Source of the DNA: Comamonas testosteroni | GTDB lineage: Bacteria > Pseudomonadota > Gammaproteobacteria > Burkholderiales > Burkholderiaceae_C | Direction: 5' to 3' | NCBI RefSeq assembly: GCF_014076415.1 | Contig: NZ_CP043568.1 | Span: forward strand, 3,100,001-3,164,000 | Length of the DNA stretch: 64,000 nucleotides | Part shown: piece by piece, positions 13,323 to 22,076 of the stretch | How positions within the stretch are numbered: position 1 is the first letter of the stretch | Layout: every line of letters starts with the position of its first letter | Notes under the pieces: model-generated | Seen by the model: only the letters and a program-made list of their open reading frames with translations | What the model was told of the DNA's origin: nothing | Databases searched by the model: none | Program-made: the position numbers and the translations under genes

Positions 13323-13338
13323 CTGTACATATGCACAG
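13323..13338. promoter_or_regulatory. LexA box upstream of umuD-like gene
   Basis: CTGT-ACATATGC-ACAG, an exact CTGT-N8-ACAG SOS operator as used by LexA in beta- and gammaproteobacteria. It lies just upstream of the ATG at 13349 and suggests DNA-damage induction. Confidence 0.8.
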
Positions 13339-13348
13339 TCATCGTCTC

Positions 13349-13768
13349 ATGAGTGGTATGCCCGTCCAACTGATCGCGTCCCCGGTTACTTTGCCGCTGG
13401 CTGATTGCAGCGCGCGCGCAGGCTCGCCCGCCAATGACTTTGCAGGCAAGCGGCTGGATATTACCGACCTGCTGGTCACGCACCCCAAGGCCACATTTGT
13501 GCTGCGTGTGGCCGGCCCGTCCATGCAGGAACACGGCATCGATGACGGCGATATCGTCGTGGTGGACAGGGAGCTGCGCGCTCGAGATGGCAGCATCGTC
13601 GTGGCGGTTGTCGAGCGCGAACTCGTCATCAGAGTGCTGGACGGCGAGGGCAACACCTGCAAGCTCAGGGCAGGCGCCCCCACCTACCCCGATATCGTGC
13701 CGCCAGAAGGACAGACGCTGGAAATATGGGGTGTGGTCACCAGCTGCATCAAGCGCTTTGCAAGATAA
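13349..13768 (+). CDS. UmuD-like S24 protein, catalytic Lys replaced
   Basis: 139 residues aligning over their length with UmuD. The self-cleavage site appears as Ala-Gly in ARAGSPANDF, and the serine is present in VAGPSMQEHGIDDGD. The position equivalent to the general-base lysine (EFTVKKL in E. coli UmuD) reads ELVIRVL, so Lys is replaced by Arg and autocleavage may be lost. No umuC follows. ATG 13349 was chosen because it is the first start downstream of the LexA box; a TTG at 13301 is the longest frame. Likely SOS-induced. Confidence 0.85.
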   Translation: MSGMPVQLIASPVTLPLADCSARAGSPANDFAGKRLDITDLLVTHPKATFVLRVAGPSMQEHGIDDGDIVVVDRELRARDGSIVVAVVERELVIRVLDGEGNTCKLRAGAPTYPDIVPPEGQTLEIWGVVTSCIKRFAR

Positions 13769-13908
13769 ACACATGCGCCCCGACGACACGCGCGGCTGCA
13801 GCGTTGAGCAGCCCCAGCAAAGTTGGCAGCGCCGGGCTGATGTACTGCTTTGCGACCAACTGACCAACGTGTCAGCGCGGGCCTCGGCCCGCTCAAGTTC
13901 TCCCAGCG

Positions 13909-15978
13909 CTACTCCTCGTCATTGCGGCGCGAAAAGCCGGAGATGATAGCAACCAGCAGCAGGCTGCTCACCCAGCCAAACAACGTTTCAAACCAAGCCA
14001 CAGCGCGCACCAAGTAGCCCCAACGCCAATACAAAACAGACTCTTCTGCTGCAGTTTCATCAGGAGAGGGTATATAGGAGCTCCAAGATTTCTCCTGCCC
14101 TAAATCCACAACAGGCAACAGCAAGTCCAAGGAGTAGGCAAATGGGCTGAATGTTGAGTACTCTCCGGGCATCTCAGAGCAGAAAGGCCAATTGCCAGTT
14201 ATCCGCTCAGCGAATATTTTTTGCGTTTTAACAGAATCGGACTGCTTATCTTGCGTTGGCCTGCATTCACTATAACGAGCGTCTTGGAAAACCAATGGAT
14301 CTGAAGGTGCCATGGCATTAAATGGCGATCGAGCAAGAGCCCAATAAATTCCGCCGCATAATAACCACACCGCAAGCATCCACATTACCAAGTTGACAGG
14401 ACGATAACCGTACCCGGCTAACTTCCCAAATATGTAATGGGCAGTACGAGTAACCATGCCCTTAAAACCGCGAACCAGGTCGCAAGGATCATTTGGCCAC
14501 AGCCCCATACGACCAATTTTGCGCAAATGATCCTCAAATGCAATGCCCACCTGCTTTGCATCTTCCGTATGCCCCATCTCTCGCAACACGCGCTGTAATT
14601 GACGCCATGGTTGCGGACGAAACTCGGCATTTCCTAGATGGTCTGGTAGCTGCCTATCCAACCACTTTAGCCGCTCTTGCCCACTGGTAGATACGTTCCC
14701 GCTAAGTACTCCGTAGCGGAAGCCATCTAAAACACTGCCGACACACCAAACATCTAAATCATCTTCAAGCACACCTACATCCGCGTGGGACATATCAATG
14801 CAGGCCGGTACACTTAGCTTCCTTAAAGCAAAGATGCCTCTAACAACTGCAGAATTAAGAGACAAGGCGATACCACTCTTTGGAGTAAGCGATGCATTAT
14901 GACAAGAGAAGTCGCCGCCAATCTGCACACCTCTCAAATCAACAAGCCCATTTGCCTTGAAATTATTTCTTAGAAAAACGCTTCCAACAATATTGGCACG
15001 ATAAGCATTAATCGTCGCCCCCTTATCCGCCTCGAAACTTCCACCATTGAACGATAAACTACCGCCAATAAAAGCACCTAAAAATCTCACCGATCCCGTT
15101 GCTTTGAAATTGTTATTCAGGAATACATCTCCTTTTATATTAGTGCGATCTGCAGATAAAGAATTTTTTGAGGTGTTCTCAAATTCACCACCTCCGCAAA
15201 ATAAATCTCCTCCGATCTTGGCACCGACTAACCTAACTTCCCCTTTCGCTTTAAAACCACCGCATAGGCAGATGTCACCATTAATGTCAGAGCCATCAAA
15301 ACCTAAGGCGACTCCATTTTTTCCTTCAAAAAATCCGTCAGTACAGTCGACATTACCTCCAATGCTAGCACCTAAAAATTTAATTTCCCCGATCGCTTTG
15401 AACCCATTACGAAGGTTCATGCTTCTACCGATCTTGGCACCATCGGCTAACAATGCCCTCCCTTTAGCGCTTTCAAACTGCCCGCTCTCACACGAGAGTT
15501 CACCACCAATCTCTGCGCCTGACAGATGGACTGCCGATTTTGTCATGACGTCATCAAGGATAACGCTGCCTGTGCAATGCAAGCGATCCGCAAAAATCCC
15601 TTTCTCAAGATAACTACCTACCAAGCAAAGTACGCCATCTAGACTTGCATCTGGCGCAGAAATCTCTTGCTTGAAATGACAGGACAGCAAACCAAATCCA
15701 TTAGGAATACTGCAGCCATCCAGATCAAGCTTATCCTCAAAATAGGCCCCTTGCAGCTGCACACCGGCTTCATGCACAGGCGCTTGCCCATCCCCCCCCA
15801 GTAACAAGAATCGAAGAAATCCGGCGCGAACGCTGTTTTTATCAGTCGGTTTATCTGGCACTTCATCGCCCAGCACTGCCATTTCACCCACACTGCACGT
15901 TTCCAGTAGCAGCTTTTCTCCTGGATTCAGCTCCCCAAAATCACTCAGACTGCGACCAAATGGCTTAAAAGGTTCCAC
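13909..15978 (-). CDS. Repeat-solenoid protein with C-terminal two-TM domain
   Basis: 689 residues. Residues about 90-420 are a right-handed solenoid built from units of roughly 35-38 residues with the pattern GAxIGGxLxCxGGxFE...FKAxGEVRL; Gly, Cys and Phe recur at fixed places. The C-terminal part has two membrane segments (about 540-562, VMWMLAVWLLCGGIYWALA; about 660-682, LFGWVSSLLLVAIISGF) around a conserved-looking loop, PFAYSLDLLLPVVDLGQ, reminiscent of 2-TM channel modules. Such proteins are often labelled membrane-associated oxidoreductase, without visible redox motifs here. GTG start with GGGGGAG upstream. Base composition is clearly more AT-rich than neighbouring phage genes, so it is probably a transferred moron. 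Confidence 0.75.
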   Translation of the reverse strand: MEPFKPFGRSLSDFGELNPGEKLLLETCSVGEMAVLGDEVPDKPTDKNSVRAGFLRFLLLGGDGQAPVHEAGVQLQGAYFEDKLDLDGCSIPNGFGLLSCHFKQEISAPDASLDGVLCLVGSYLEKGIFADRLHCTGSVILDDVMTKSAVHLSGAEIGGELSCESGQFESAKGRALLADGAKIGRSMNLRNGFKAIGEIKFLGASIGGNVDCTDGFFEGKNGVALGFDGSDINGDICLCGGFKAKGEVRLVGAKIGGDLFCGGGEFENTSKNSLSADRTNIKGDVFLNNNFKATGSVRFLGAFIGGSLSFNGGSFEADKGATINAYRANIVGSVFLRNNFKANGLVDLRGVQIGGDFSCHNASLTPKSGIALSLNSAVVRGIFALRKLSVPACIDMSHADVGVLEDDLDVWCVGSVLDGFRYGVLSGNVSTSGQERLKWLDRQLPDHLGNAEFRPQPWRQLQRVLREMGHTEDAKQVGIAFEDHLRKIGRMGLWPNDPCDLVRGFKGMVTRTAHYIFGKLAGYGYRPVNLVMWMLAVWLLCGGIYWALARSPFNAMAPSDPLVFQDARYSECRPTQDKQSDSVKTQKIFAERITGNWPFCSEMPGEYSTFSPFAYSLDLLLPVVDLGQEKSWSSYIPSPDETAAEESVLYWRWGYLVRAVAWFETLFGWVSSLLLVAIISGFSRRNDEE

Positions 15979-16132
15979 GCGCGCTCCCCCTTGCTCATAC
16001 TTTTATGTTGACGCCGGATGTTAGCCGCACCTCGGTGCGAGATTGATGACGCTTGCCAGCCAAAACGCACCCGCTATACTTGGCATACCTCGCAAGAGGA
16101 GGAGCGTAAGAACTCCTAAGGTACAGCGGAAG

Positions 16133-16161
16133 AACCGCATCCGATAACTGGCGGTTTTTTT
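16133..16161 (+). terminator. Terminator-like hairpin in rha leader
   Basis: AACCGC (16133-16138) / GCGGTT (16151-16156) followed by a run of T. It lies just upstream of the C4-like structured element; an equivalent hairpin precedes the second rha gene. Confidence 0.55.
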
Positions 16162-16200
16162 GCGCCCGGACACTGCACGCCTGCACTCTTGCAGACGGTT

Positions 16201-16290
16201 GGTTTATGGCCGGGAGGGCGACGGATACAAGACCCGCAAGGGGAAGAAGTCCGCCTGGCTGTACCCAGGTTCTTAACCTCCCGGCCGCCT
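16201..16290 (+). ncRNA. C4-antisense-RNA-like leader of rha (copy 1)
   Basis: A 10-bp perfect closing stem GGCCGGGAGG (16208-16217) / CCTCCCGGCC (16277-16286) encloses a small hairpin ACCCGCAAGGGG and a second CCTGGCTGTACCCAGG. This layout and position, directly upstream of an antirepressor-type gene, match the C4 RNA known from P1/P7 and many prophages, which controls ant translation. The call rests on pattern and context; no covariance model was run. Confidence 0.6.
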
Positions 16291-16350
16291 TATTGCAGTG
16301 CGTAAGAACGCTGCGATAAGGCTTCACAAGTCTCGTACAGGAGCAGCACC

Positions 16351-17142
16351 ATGTCTCAGCCCGCACTGGCTATCTCTCCCGCCGTCACCATCGTTGACGG
16401 CATCCCCACCACTCTCAGCACCGATCTGGCCAGCCACTTTGGCAAACGCCATGACGACGTGTTGCGCGGCATTCGCAATCTCTGCGCTCAGTTGCCCGAA
16501 GGGGGTGTCCGCAATTTTGCGGAGACCTCAGTCACCGGCGAGCAAAACGGACAAACCTACCCCGCCTACCGGCTGACCCGCGACGGCTTTACGCTGCTGG
16601 CCATGGGCTTTACGGGCAAGAAGGCGCTGGCCTTCAAGCTGGCCTATATCGATGCCTTTAACCGCATGGAAGCCGCGCTGCACCAGCCGGCTGACACGCA
16701 GCGCATGGAGCTGGCCTTCTCTCTGGCCGCAGAGGCTGCGGCGCAGGTGCACCGCACGGTGTTCAATGCGGTGATGGAAGGCGATGCAGACGAGTGGCAG
16801 CACAGCCGCTATTTGCTGAACCTGAACTACGACAGCCAGGGCCGCCCCACTCTGCCCCATGCCCAGCCGATTGCGACCGACCAGATGGTGGTGTCCTTCA
16901 GCAGCCTGCCGCAGCGCATTGCCGAGGGCGAGATCATGAGCGCGACCGATGCGCAACTGGCCACGCTGGCAACGGCCTGCACGCAGCGGCTGACCCAGCA
17001 CGCCCAGCACCGCGAAAAGCAGGTGATGCTGCCGGTGTACCCTGGCAATTCCCCCGGCCGGCGCCCCGCGTCTGCACCGGCCCGGTCAGCCAAGCAGCCC
17101 CCTGCGCCCGATGAAGGCCTGCTGCGCATGACATTCAAGTAG
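16351..17142 (+). CDS. rha: Rha family phage regulatory protein (copy 1)
   Basis: 263 residues. Rha N-terminal domain (about 15-115): TTLSTDLASHFGKRHDDVLRGIRNL and YRLTRDGFTLLAMGFTGKKALAFKLAYIDAFNRME are diagnostic. The C-terminal part (about 125-230) is shared with the second Rha of this prophage. Rha proteins regulate phage development and resemble antirepressors; the C4-like leader suggests RNA-level control. Start ATG with GGAG upstream (caggagcagcacc). Confidence 0.9.
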   Translation: MSQPALAISPAVTIVDGIPTTLSTDLASHFGKRHDDVLRGIRNLCAQLPEGGVRNFAETSVTGEQNGQTYPAYRLTRDGFTLLAMGFTGKKALAFKLAYIDAFNRMEAALHQPADTQRMELAFSLAAEAAAQVHRTVFNAVMEGDADEWQHSRYLLNLNYDSQGRPTLPHAQPIATDQMVVSFSSLPQRIAEGEIMSATDAQLATLATACTQRLTQHAQHREKQVMLPVYPGNSPGRRPASAPARSAKQPPAPDEGLLRMTFK

Positions 17143-17397
17143 TCTGCTTTTGATAGCTTCCAGCGCTTGAGTAGAAAAGGCCATCCTGGCATGGCCTTTC
17201 TTGTTTTTGCAACAGCAGGGTTGCATCGCTGCGCACTTTTGGAGAAACTTCAGCCGTTCGGGAAGCGAACCCTACCGCATTTGGTCTTTCCAATGCACAG
17301 CCGACACAGCTTCTGGTCAGCGCCTTGTACGCACCATCTTTTGGGCTCTTGGAACAGCAAAACTTCACCTGCTTCGGCAGGCGTCTTTTCTGGATCC

Positions 17398-17874
17398 ATG
17401 GCCAAACTCCAAACACTTCGCCAACGCGCTTTTATTGCTCAAAACGGTTGCTGCTTCTACTGCAACCTGCCCATGTGGGAGCGTGCCAATCAACCAGCGT
17501 TTGCCCGCCAATACCGGCTCTCCAGCAAGCTTCTTGCTTTGTGCCAAAGCACGGCAGAGCATCTGCATGCCAGGCAAGATGGCGGCCAAGACGCTGAGCA
17601 CAACATTGCCGCCGCATGCAGGTTCTGCAATGCCACTCGGCATAAAGGCCGCACGGACAATGCACCTAGCCCGCAGCAATACAAAGCCCAAATTCAACGC
17701 CGCATTGCGCAAGGAAAATGGCATCCGGCTTTAGCCTTGCTGCAGCAAGGTACAGTCAGAGAGTCCGTAGCATCGCGTCACCACCAACGAATGGCTGCGA
17801 TCAAGCCGGCCAAGCCTGCGGCGGCGATGCCCAATGCGGCCAGCACATTGGCCACGGCGATACGGCGGGCATAG
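17398..17874 (+). CDS. HNH endonuclease-like protein
   Basis: 158 residues. Zinc and active-site signatures: GCCFYC, AEHLHARQDGG (first His of HNH), NIAAACRFCNATRHK. The C-terminal 40 residues are Ala/Pro/Lys-rich and overlap the opposite-strand small membrane ORF at 17778-17930, so the real stop context is uncertain. ATG 17398 (MAKLQTLRQRAF) is chosen because upstream residues are not protein-like. It follows rha, away from the packaging genes. Confidence 0.75.
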   Translation: MAKLQTLRQRAFIAQNGCCFYCNLPMWERANQPAFARQYRLSSKLLALCQSTAEHLHARQDGGQDAEHNIAAACRFCNATRHKGRTDNAPSPQQYKAQIQRRIAQGKWHPALALLQQGTVRESVASRHHQRMAAIKPAKPAAAMPNAASTLATAIRRA

Positions 17875-17930
17875 CGTTCTGCCGCGGTGGCATTCAATGG
17901 TGCAGTGACGGTCACTTTGGAAAACATCAT
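17778..17930 (-). CDS. Small single-TM protein (tentative)
   Basis: About 50 residues: MMFSKVTVTAPLNATAAERYARR then an Ala/Gly-rich membrane helix (VLAALGIAAAGLAGLIAAIRWW). It precedes the minus-strand lysis genes only at a distance and overlaps the 3' end of the HNH gene on the other strand; one of the two overlapping frames may be spurious. Could be an accessory lysis or superinfection-exclusion peptide, but this is speculation. Confidence 0.35.
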   Translation of the reverse strand: MMFSKVTVTAPLNATAAERYARRIAVANVLAALGIAAAGLAGLIAAIRWW

Positions 17931-18099
17931 CAGCGGTCTGATCCTTGGGCTTTCAAGGGTTGGGAATGAAAGCCCCAGGCGCTCGTAACGCCTGGGGCAT
18001 TCGCCTTTTCTGGGTTCTGCGCAGTGGATTGTCAGCAAGGGCTACGAGTCGCTGGTGCTGCTGTGCGTTGCTACGAATCTGCTCAGATAGACTAGCGTC

Positions 18100-18654
18100 A
18101 TGCCTCAACAACTCCCCACTGGGTTCAATGACCAACCATGGATAGGCCGGGACTTCAAAACTACTGGCATTCTGGTGTTGGGTGAGTCTTGGTATGGCGA
18201 CTGGGGAGCTGAGTACAACAGTGATGCCAGCTATATACAGGCTTATCTGGATGGGAAGCTTTCCGACCGGATGTATACAAAGATCGCTAATGCTTGCCAG
18301 TCAAGTAAAGAGTCTTTCTGGCAAAGCGTCATGTTCACAAATCTTGTGATTTGGGCTGGGGCGAGCTCGAAAGATCGCCCTACCACGCACATGTACCTGG
18401 ATGGATATTTCAGACTTCGTCGCTTGCTGGAAAAGTACAAACCCAGAGGGGTATGGCTTTTAGGCAAGGAGCAAGCGCAGTTTTCATCACACTTGCTGAT
18501 AAGCGAAGAAATTCCGTTTTCAACATCCGTACATCCAACTGCTGTCGGCGTAACGACAGCACACCTTTCTCAAAGCTGGCAGGAGTTACTGACTAAACTT
18601 GCAAGAACTCAAGGATCGAACTCAAAGGCTTCAGCCAAAAGAAGCGAGATCTAA
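18100..18654 (+). CDS. Hypothetical protein, weak uracil-DNA-glycosylase-like pattern
   Basis: 184 residues. An early strand-turn ILVLGESWYGDW and a late SVHPTAVGVTTAHLS recall the N-terminal loop and C-terminal HP motif of the uracil-DNA-glycosylase superfamily; the middle has FWQSVMFTNLVIW and GVWLLGKEQ. The match is by eye only. The gene faces the minus-strand lysis genes. If not a glycosylase relative, it remains an unknown soluble protein. Confidence 0.6.
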   Translation: MPQQLPTGFNDQPWIGRDFKTTGILVLGESWYGDWGAEYNSDASYIQAYLDGKLSDRMYTKIANACQSSKESFWQSVMFTNLVIWAGASSKDRPTTHMYLDGYFRLRRLLEKYKPRGVWLLGKEQAQFSSHLLISEEIPFSTSVHPTAVGVTTAHLSQSWQELLTKLARTQGSNSKASAKRSEI

Positions 18655-18656
18655 TG

Positions 18657-19148
18657 TCAGTCACCAACTAGCAGTTGCCGATCGACCTGCACCTGTCCTT
18701 TCAGGGCGTCGACCTGGGCGTCTCGCCGTTCGACCAGTCCGACAAGCTGGCCAACCACGCCCGCGCCTTCGCCAGCAAGGGCTGCGAGTCGCTGGTGCCG
18801 ATCTGCGAGATCTCGGCAGGCAGCGGCGTCACCGGCAAGCTGGGCGCTCCTGGTGGCGGCGCCCCTGATGTCGTGCTGCAGGCCGGCAATGCGGGCAGCA
18901 TCAGCAGCGCGGCCAGCCGCCAGGCGGGCCATTTCTTGCGTGTAGTCATGGGTGTTTTCCTGTTGAGCGGCGCCGTGCGTCAACACGGCAACCGCTTTCG
19001 TTTCAGTAACTGCTTGCGATTGCTGGGCAATCTCTGCAGCCTGCTTTGCCTGAGCAACCTCAACCTTGGCCAGTCGCTGGGTCTGCAGGGCCAGCAGCAG
19101 GGCAAGGGCCAAGGCCAGCCAGGGCCAGATGCGGGATGCGCCGGTCAT
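18657..19148 (-). CDS. Rz: Rz-like spanin, inner-membrane subunit
   Basis: 163 residues with an N-terminal membrane anchor (IWPWLALALALLLAL) followed by a long Ala/Gln-rich periplasmic coiled coil, the layout of lambda Rz. It spans the periplasm with Rz1 to disrupt the outer membrane at lysis. ATG overlaps the lysozyme stop. The Rz1 gene is fully nested in another frame, which supports the call strongly. Confidence 0.88.
   Translation of the reverse strand: MTGASRIWPWLALALALLLALQTQRLAKVEVAQAKQAAEIAQQSQAVTETKAVAVLTHGAAQQENTHDYTQEMARLAAGRAADAARIAGLQHDIRGAATRSAQLAGDAAACRDLADRHQRLAALAGEGAGVVGQLVGLVERRDAQVDALKGQVQVDRQLLVGD
18701..18949 (-). CDS. Rz1: Rz1-like spanin lipoprotein, nested in Rz
   Basis: 82 residues fully inside Rz in a different frame. 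Signal sequence LAALLMLPALPAC ends in a lipobox (LPAC) and is followed by a Pro-rich segment (GAPPPGAPSLPVTPLP), both typical of Rz1 outer-membrane lipoproteins. Completes the spanin pair. Confidence 0.85.
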   Translation of the reverse strand: MTTRKKWPAWRLAALLMLPALPACSTTSGAPPPGAPSLPVTPLPAEISQIGTSDSQPLLAKARAWLASLSDWSNGETPRSTP

Positions 19149-19615
19149 GCCAGCCCCGCCTCGCAAAGTTGCCGCTCTGCCGCGCGGCGCTTGACCAGGC
19201 CGGGCAGTTGCTTGCCGCCGGCGTAAGTCCAGCGGCTGAGTTCGGCACAAGCGCCATTGATGTCGCCGCTATTTGCCTTGCGCACCAGGGTGCTGCGGCA
19301 GAATGCGTCGTCACCCACGTTAAAGGCAAAGCTCACAAAGGCGGCGCGCTGGCCGTCGGTCAGCGGCACGGTGACGCAGCTCAGCGCATCGGCATGTCTG
19401 GCCAGGTCCTGGTAGAGCATTTCCTCGCACTGCTCACGGGTGAACGTCTGCCCATCGCGCAGCTCGGGGCCGGTATGTCCCGTGCAACTGGTCAACACGT
19501 TGACCGGGTCTCGGTAGCTGCGCAGCACCGTGCCTTCGTACTTTTGCACCAGGGGCACAGCCAGAGCTACCGCGCCGGCACCGATGGCGGCCATGAGTTT
19601 TTCTTTCCAGTTCAT
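19145..19615 (-). CDS. Phage lysozyme (GH24, SAR endolysin)
   Basis: 156 residues. Catalytic triad region KYEGTVLRSYRDPVNVLTSCTGHT supplies Glu, Asp and Thr of T4-type lysozymes; NVGDDAFCRSTLV and GLVKRRAAERQL complete the fold. The Ala/Gly-rich N-terminal helix (LMAAIGAGAVALAVPLV) looks like a signal-anchor-release segment, so export by Sec and activation by membrane depolarisation are likely. Start and stop overlap its neighbours by ATGA. Confidence 0.92.
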   Translation of the reverse strand: MNWKEKLMAAIGAGAVALAVPLVQKYEGTVLRSYRDPVNVLTSCTGHTGPELRDGQTFTREQCEEMLYQDLARHADALSCVTVPLTDGQRAAFVSFAFNVGDDAFCRSTLVRKANSGDINGACAELSRWTYAGGKQLPGLVKRRAAERQLCEAGLA

Positions 19616-19929
19616 CGGCTGGCACCTCCTTTGACGGCCGTCCAGAAGGCCACGCAGGCCCCGCCCAGCATGACGATGGCGGCCAGCGGCTTGGCGATCT
19701 TGCCAACCCAGTTGAGCACCTTGAAGGCGCCTTTCATGGCGGTGAAGAACTCCAGCAGCTCGGCCATCTGCTGGTTGCGCTGGTGCAGTTCCTGCCGCAC
19801 CTCATGCAAGCCCTGGGTTGCGGCTTTCAGATCTCGTTCGATGGCAGCCATGCGTTCACTCCCCTGGTTAAAGCGTTTGTTGACTTGCTGCAGCGTGGTG
19901 GCCGGCAGCTCGTTGCCGTAGTCGTCCAT
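19612..19929 (-). CDS. Probable holin
   Basis: 105 residues: an amphipathic helical N-terminal half (about 1-70, heptad-like) then a membrane segment (about 80-100, PLAAIVMLGGACVAFWTAV) and a short basic tail. Position directly upstream of a SAR lysozyme and overlapping it by ATGA supports a holin or pinholin. A single clear TM makes the assignment provisional. Confidence 0.65.
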   Translation of the reverse strand: MDDYGNELPATTLQQVNKRFNQGSERMAAIERDLKAATQGLHEVRQELHQRNQQMAELLEFFTAMKGAFKVLNWVGKIAKPLAAIVMLGGACVAFWTAVKGGASR

Positions 19930-19947
19930 TCCCCTTCCTTTCTTCTT

Positions 19948-20184
19948 TCAGACTTCGATCAGCACATAGGGCATGGCGGGCGCGGGGCCGGTGACGGCGC
20001 CGCCTTGCACATAGACGCGCACGCCGTTGGCCGTGCCCAGCGGGTTGCGCACGCGCAGCAGGCCTGCGGCACCTTCCAGCGCGACCAGCGCGGTGCCGTC
20101 GACAAACACGGCGCTGATTTGCCCGGTCATGACGGGGTCGTCGGGCAGCAAAGCCTTGAGGCGCTTGTAGAGGTTGGTGCTCAT
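19948..20184 (-). CDS. Small phage tail-region protein
   Basis: 78 residues, beta-rich: DDPVMTGQISAVFVDGTALVALEGAAGLLRVRNP. No named family. It overlaps the large tail protein upstream (start 20184, neighbour stop 20181) and is the last gene before the lysis cassette. Probably a minor virion component; inference from context. Confidence 0.6.
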   Translation of the reverse strand: MSTNLYKRLKALLPDDPVMTGQISAVFVDGTALVALEGAAGLLRVRNPLGTANGVRVYVQGGAVTGPAPAMPYVLIEV

Positions 20185-22076
20185 GCGGCCACCCTTTCAA
20201 CGGTGACCTGCTGGCGCACCCGGGGCATGGAGGCGCTGACGTGGACGCCGCGCACCAGGCCGCGCCAGGTGCCGTCGGTATCGGCCACCTCCAGCAGCTG
20301 ACCGGGGTTCAAGATGCCGGGGTTGGTGCCGCCGGTGAGCACGGGCATGCTGATGCTGTGCTGCAGCTTGTTGCCGCTGGCGGCCAGCGCCCAGCTGCCG
20401 CGCATGCGGGCGGCGTCGGCATGGGTGATGAGGTCGTCCTGAATCTGCGGGGCCAGCTTGTCGCGCGCGCCGAGGCTGCGCACCACATGGCCCAGCACGC
20501 CGCCCACGCTGCCGCCGGCGACATAGATGGCGTTGTATTCAGCACGCGGATCGGGGCGCAGTTCGTCGGTGACGATGATGGCTGCCGGCATTTGCACATC
20601 GGGCACGGCCGCCCCCCACTCCCACGGCAGCACCGGGTAGCGCGGCGCAACAATCAACTGCTCTGCCGTGCGGTGGCTGCGCACCACGGCATTGACCGAA
20701 TCAGCCATGCGCAGCACAGCCTGCAGCGGCGTGCCCTGAAAGCTCCAGGCTCCGGCGGGCACCTGCCAGTCTGGGATTTGCCAATCCAGATCAACGCCAC
20801 TGAACTCCAGCGCGCCTACTGCGAGCTGCTGCGCCGTTGCCACCGAGGAAGAAAGCCAAGCCTGCTTGGGCATGTAAGGGCTGCCCAGCATGGCCGTGAC
20901 GCTGATGCCTTGCACGGCCACGCGACGGCGGTCAAACGAACGGCTGCGCGCCGTGCTGGTTACGGCAAAGACAAACTGCATGCCGTCGATACCGACCAGC
21001 AGCCGCTGCGGCAGCCCGCCCACGGGCGCGAGCTGGTCGAGCAGATGCTCGGGGCCGTTGGCCGACAGGCTCCAGCAGTAGCTGTCGTCGTCGGCGGCAA
21101 TGGAAACGTCAGTGAGCACTACGGGCTCAAGGCTGGGCAGCAAATGCGCCGTGAGGTGGTGGACTTGCATATAGACGGGCAGCAGAGGAATGACGAACTG
21201 GGGTTGCGGCTCTGGCCCGACGGCCTTGCAGCACATGAACAGCAAATCTGCCGAAGCGGCCCAGGATCTGCAGAACAGCAAACGAATGGGGCCGCCCACC
21301 AGTTGCTCATAGCAACCGGGCTTTTCCGGCTCTGGCGGTTTGGTCTGCGACTTGCCAGCGGGCGGCTTCATGGCCTGCTGGTAGCAGCCATGGAAGCCCC
21401 GGTACAGCGGCACCGATGGACCTGCACCCGTGGTGAAGAGGTATTGCAGGCGCATCGCATCCTGGGCTGTTACGTCGACCATGCGGCGGCGGTCGCGCAG
21501 GCTTTCCTGAAACCGCACGGCCCAACCTTCCCGCACGGGCGCGGCATCCTGCGCCGTGGCCTGCAGGCCCACGCGCACGCCCTGGGCCTCCTGCCAGCGG
21601 GCCTGGGTTGTTGCTCCAGGTAGAGGCTGGGCCTGCTGAAACCTGCCCTGTACAGCCACCCCTTGTCGCTGGCCGTCCTGCCAGGCAATGCCAAACTGCT
21701 CTTGCAAAGGCATGGCGTCCTGAGCGGTCGACACCCAGCCCGCAGGCAGTGCATCCGTGTCTTGCCATCCCGTGGCCCAGCCCTGTGCTACAGGCTGCGC
21801 CTGCTGGGCACTGGCTGCCACCTCGGCCACCACGGGCCGGGGCGTGTCGGTGTTGTAGCGCACGACGGCGCTGCAGCGAAGACCGGGCATGCGGCCCGCA
21901 GCGACCAGATCCTTGCGCACATGCACCAGGGAGCGGACCCGCAGGCCCGGCATGCGCGCGGCAACGACCAGCGCAGCATTGGGCACCTGCCCGCCGCCGC
22001 CATCGTCGCCAAACACCAGCTCGACCGGGTTGCCGGTCTTGAAGGCGCGGCTAAAGATCAGGTCGACGGCGGCCAT
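20181..22076 (-). CDS. Large phage tail protein (tail-hub-like)
   Basis: 631 residues. The N-terminal third has repeats around WQDxxxLPxG, AQDAMPLQEQFG and WQEAQGVRVGLQATAQDA; the C-terminal half (about 400-631) has the fold pattern of tail hub or gp27-like proteins (VDLDWQIPDWQVPAGAWSFQGTPLQAVLRMADSVNAVV; GGTNPGILNPGQLLEVAD). Genes on both sides overlap it by 4 or fewer bases. It likely forms part of the tail tip; exact homology is not certain. Confidence 0.65.
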   Translation of the reverse strand: MAAVDLIFSRAFKTGNPVELVFGDDGGGGQVPNAALVVAARMPGLRVRSLVHVRKDLVAAGRMPGLRCSAVVRYNTDTPRPVVAEVAASAQQAQPVAQGWATGWQDTDALPAGWVSTAQDAMPLQEQFGIAWQDGQRQGVAVQGRFQQAQPLPGATTQARWQEAQGVRVGLQATAQDAAPVREGWAVRFQESLRDRRRMVDVTAQDAMRLQYLFTTGAGPSVPLYRGFHGCYQQAMKPPAGKSQTKPPEPEKPGCYEQLVGGPIRLLFCRSWAASADLLFMCCKAVGPEPQPQFVIPLLPVYMQVHHLTAHLLPSLEPVVLTDVSIAADDDSYCWSLSANGPEHLLDQLAPVGGLPQRLLVGIDGMQFVFAVTSTARSRSFDRRRVAVQGISVTAMLGSPYMPKQAWLSSSVATAQQLAVGALEFSGVDLDWQIPDWQVPAGAWSFQGTPLQAVLRMADSVNAVVRSHRTAEQLIVAPRYPVLPWEWGAAVPDVQMPAAIIVTDELRPDPRAEYNAIYVAGGSVGGVLGHVVRSLGARDKLAPQIQDDLITHADAARMRGSWALAASGNKLQHSISMPVLTGGTNPGILNPGQLLEVADTDGTWRGLVRGVHVSASMPRVRQQVTVERVAA

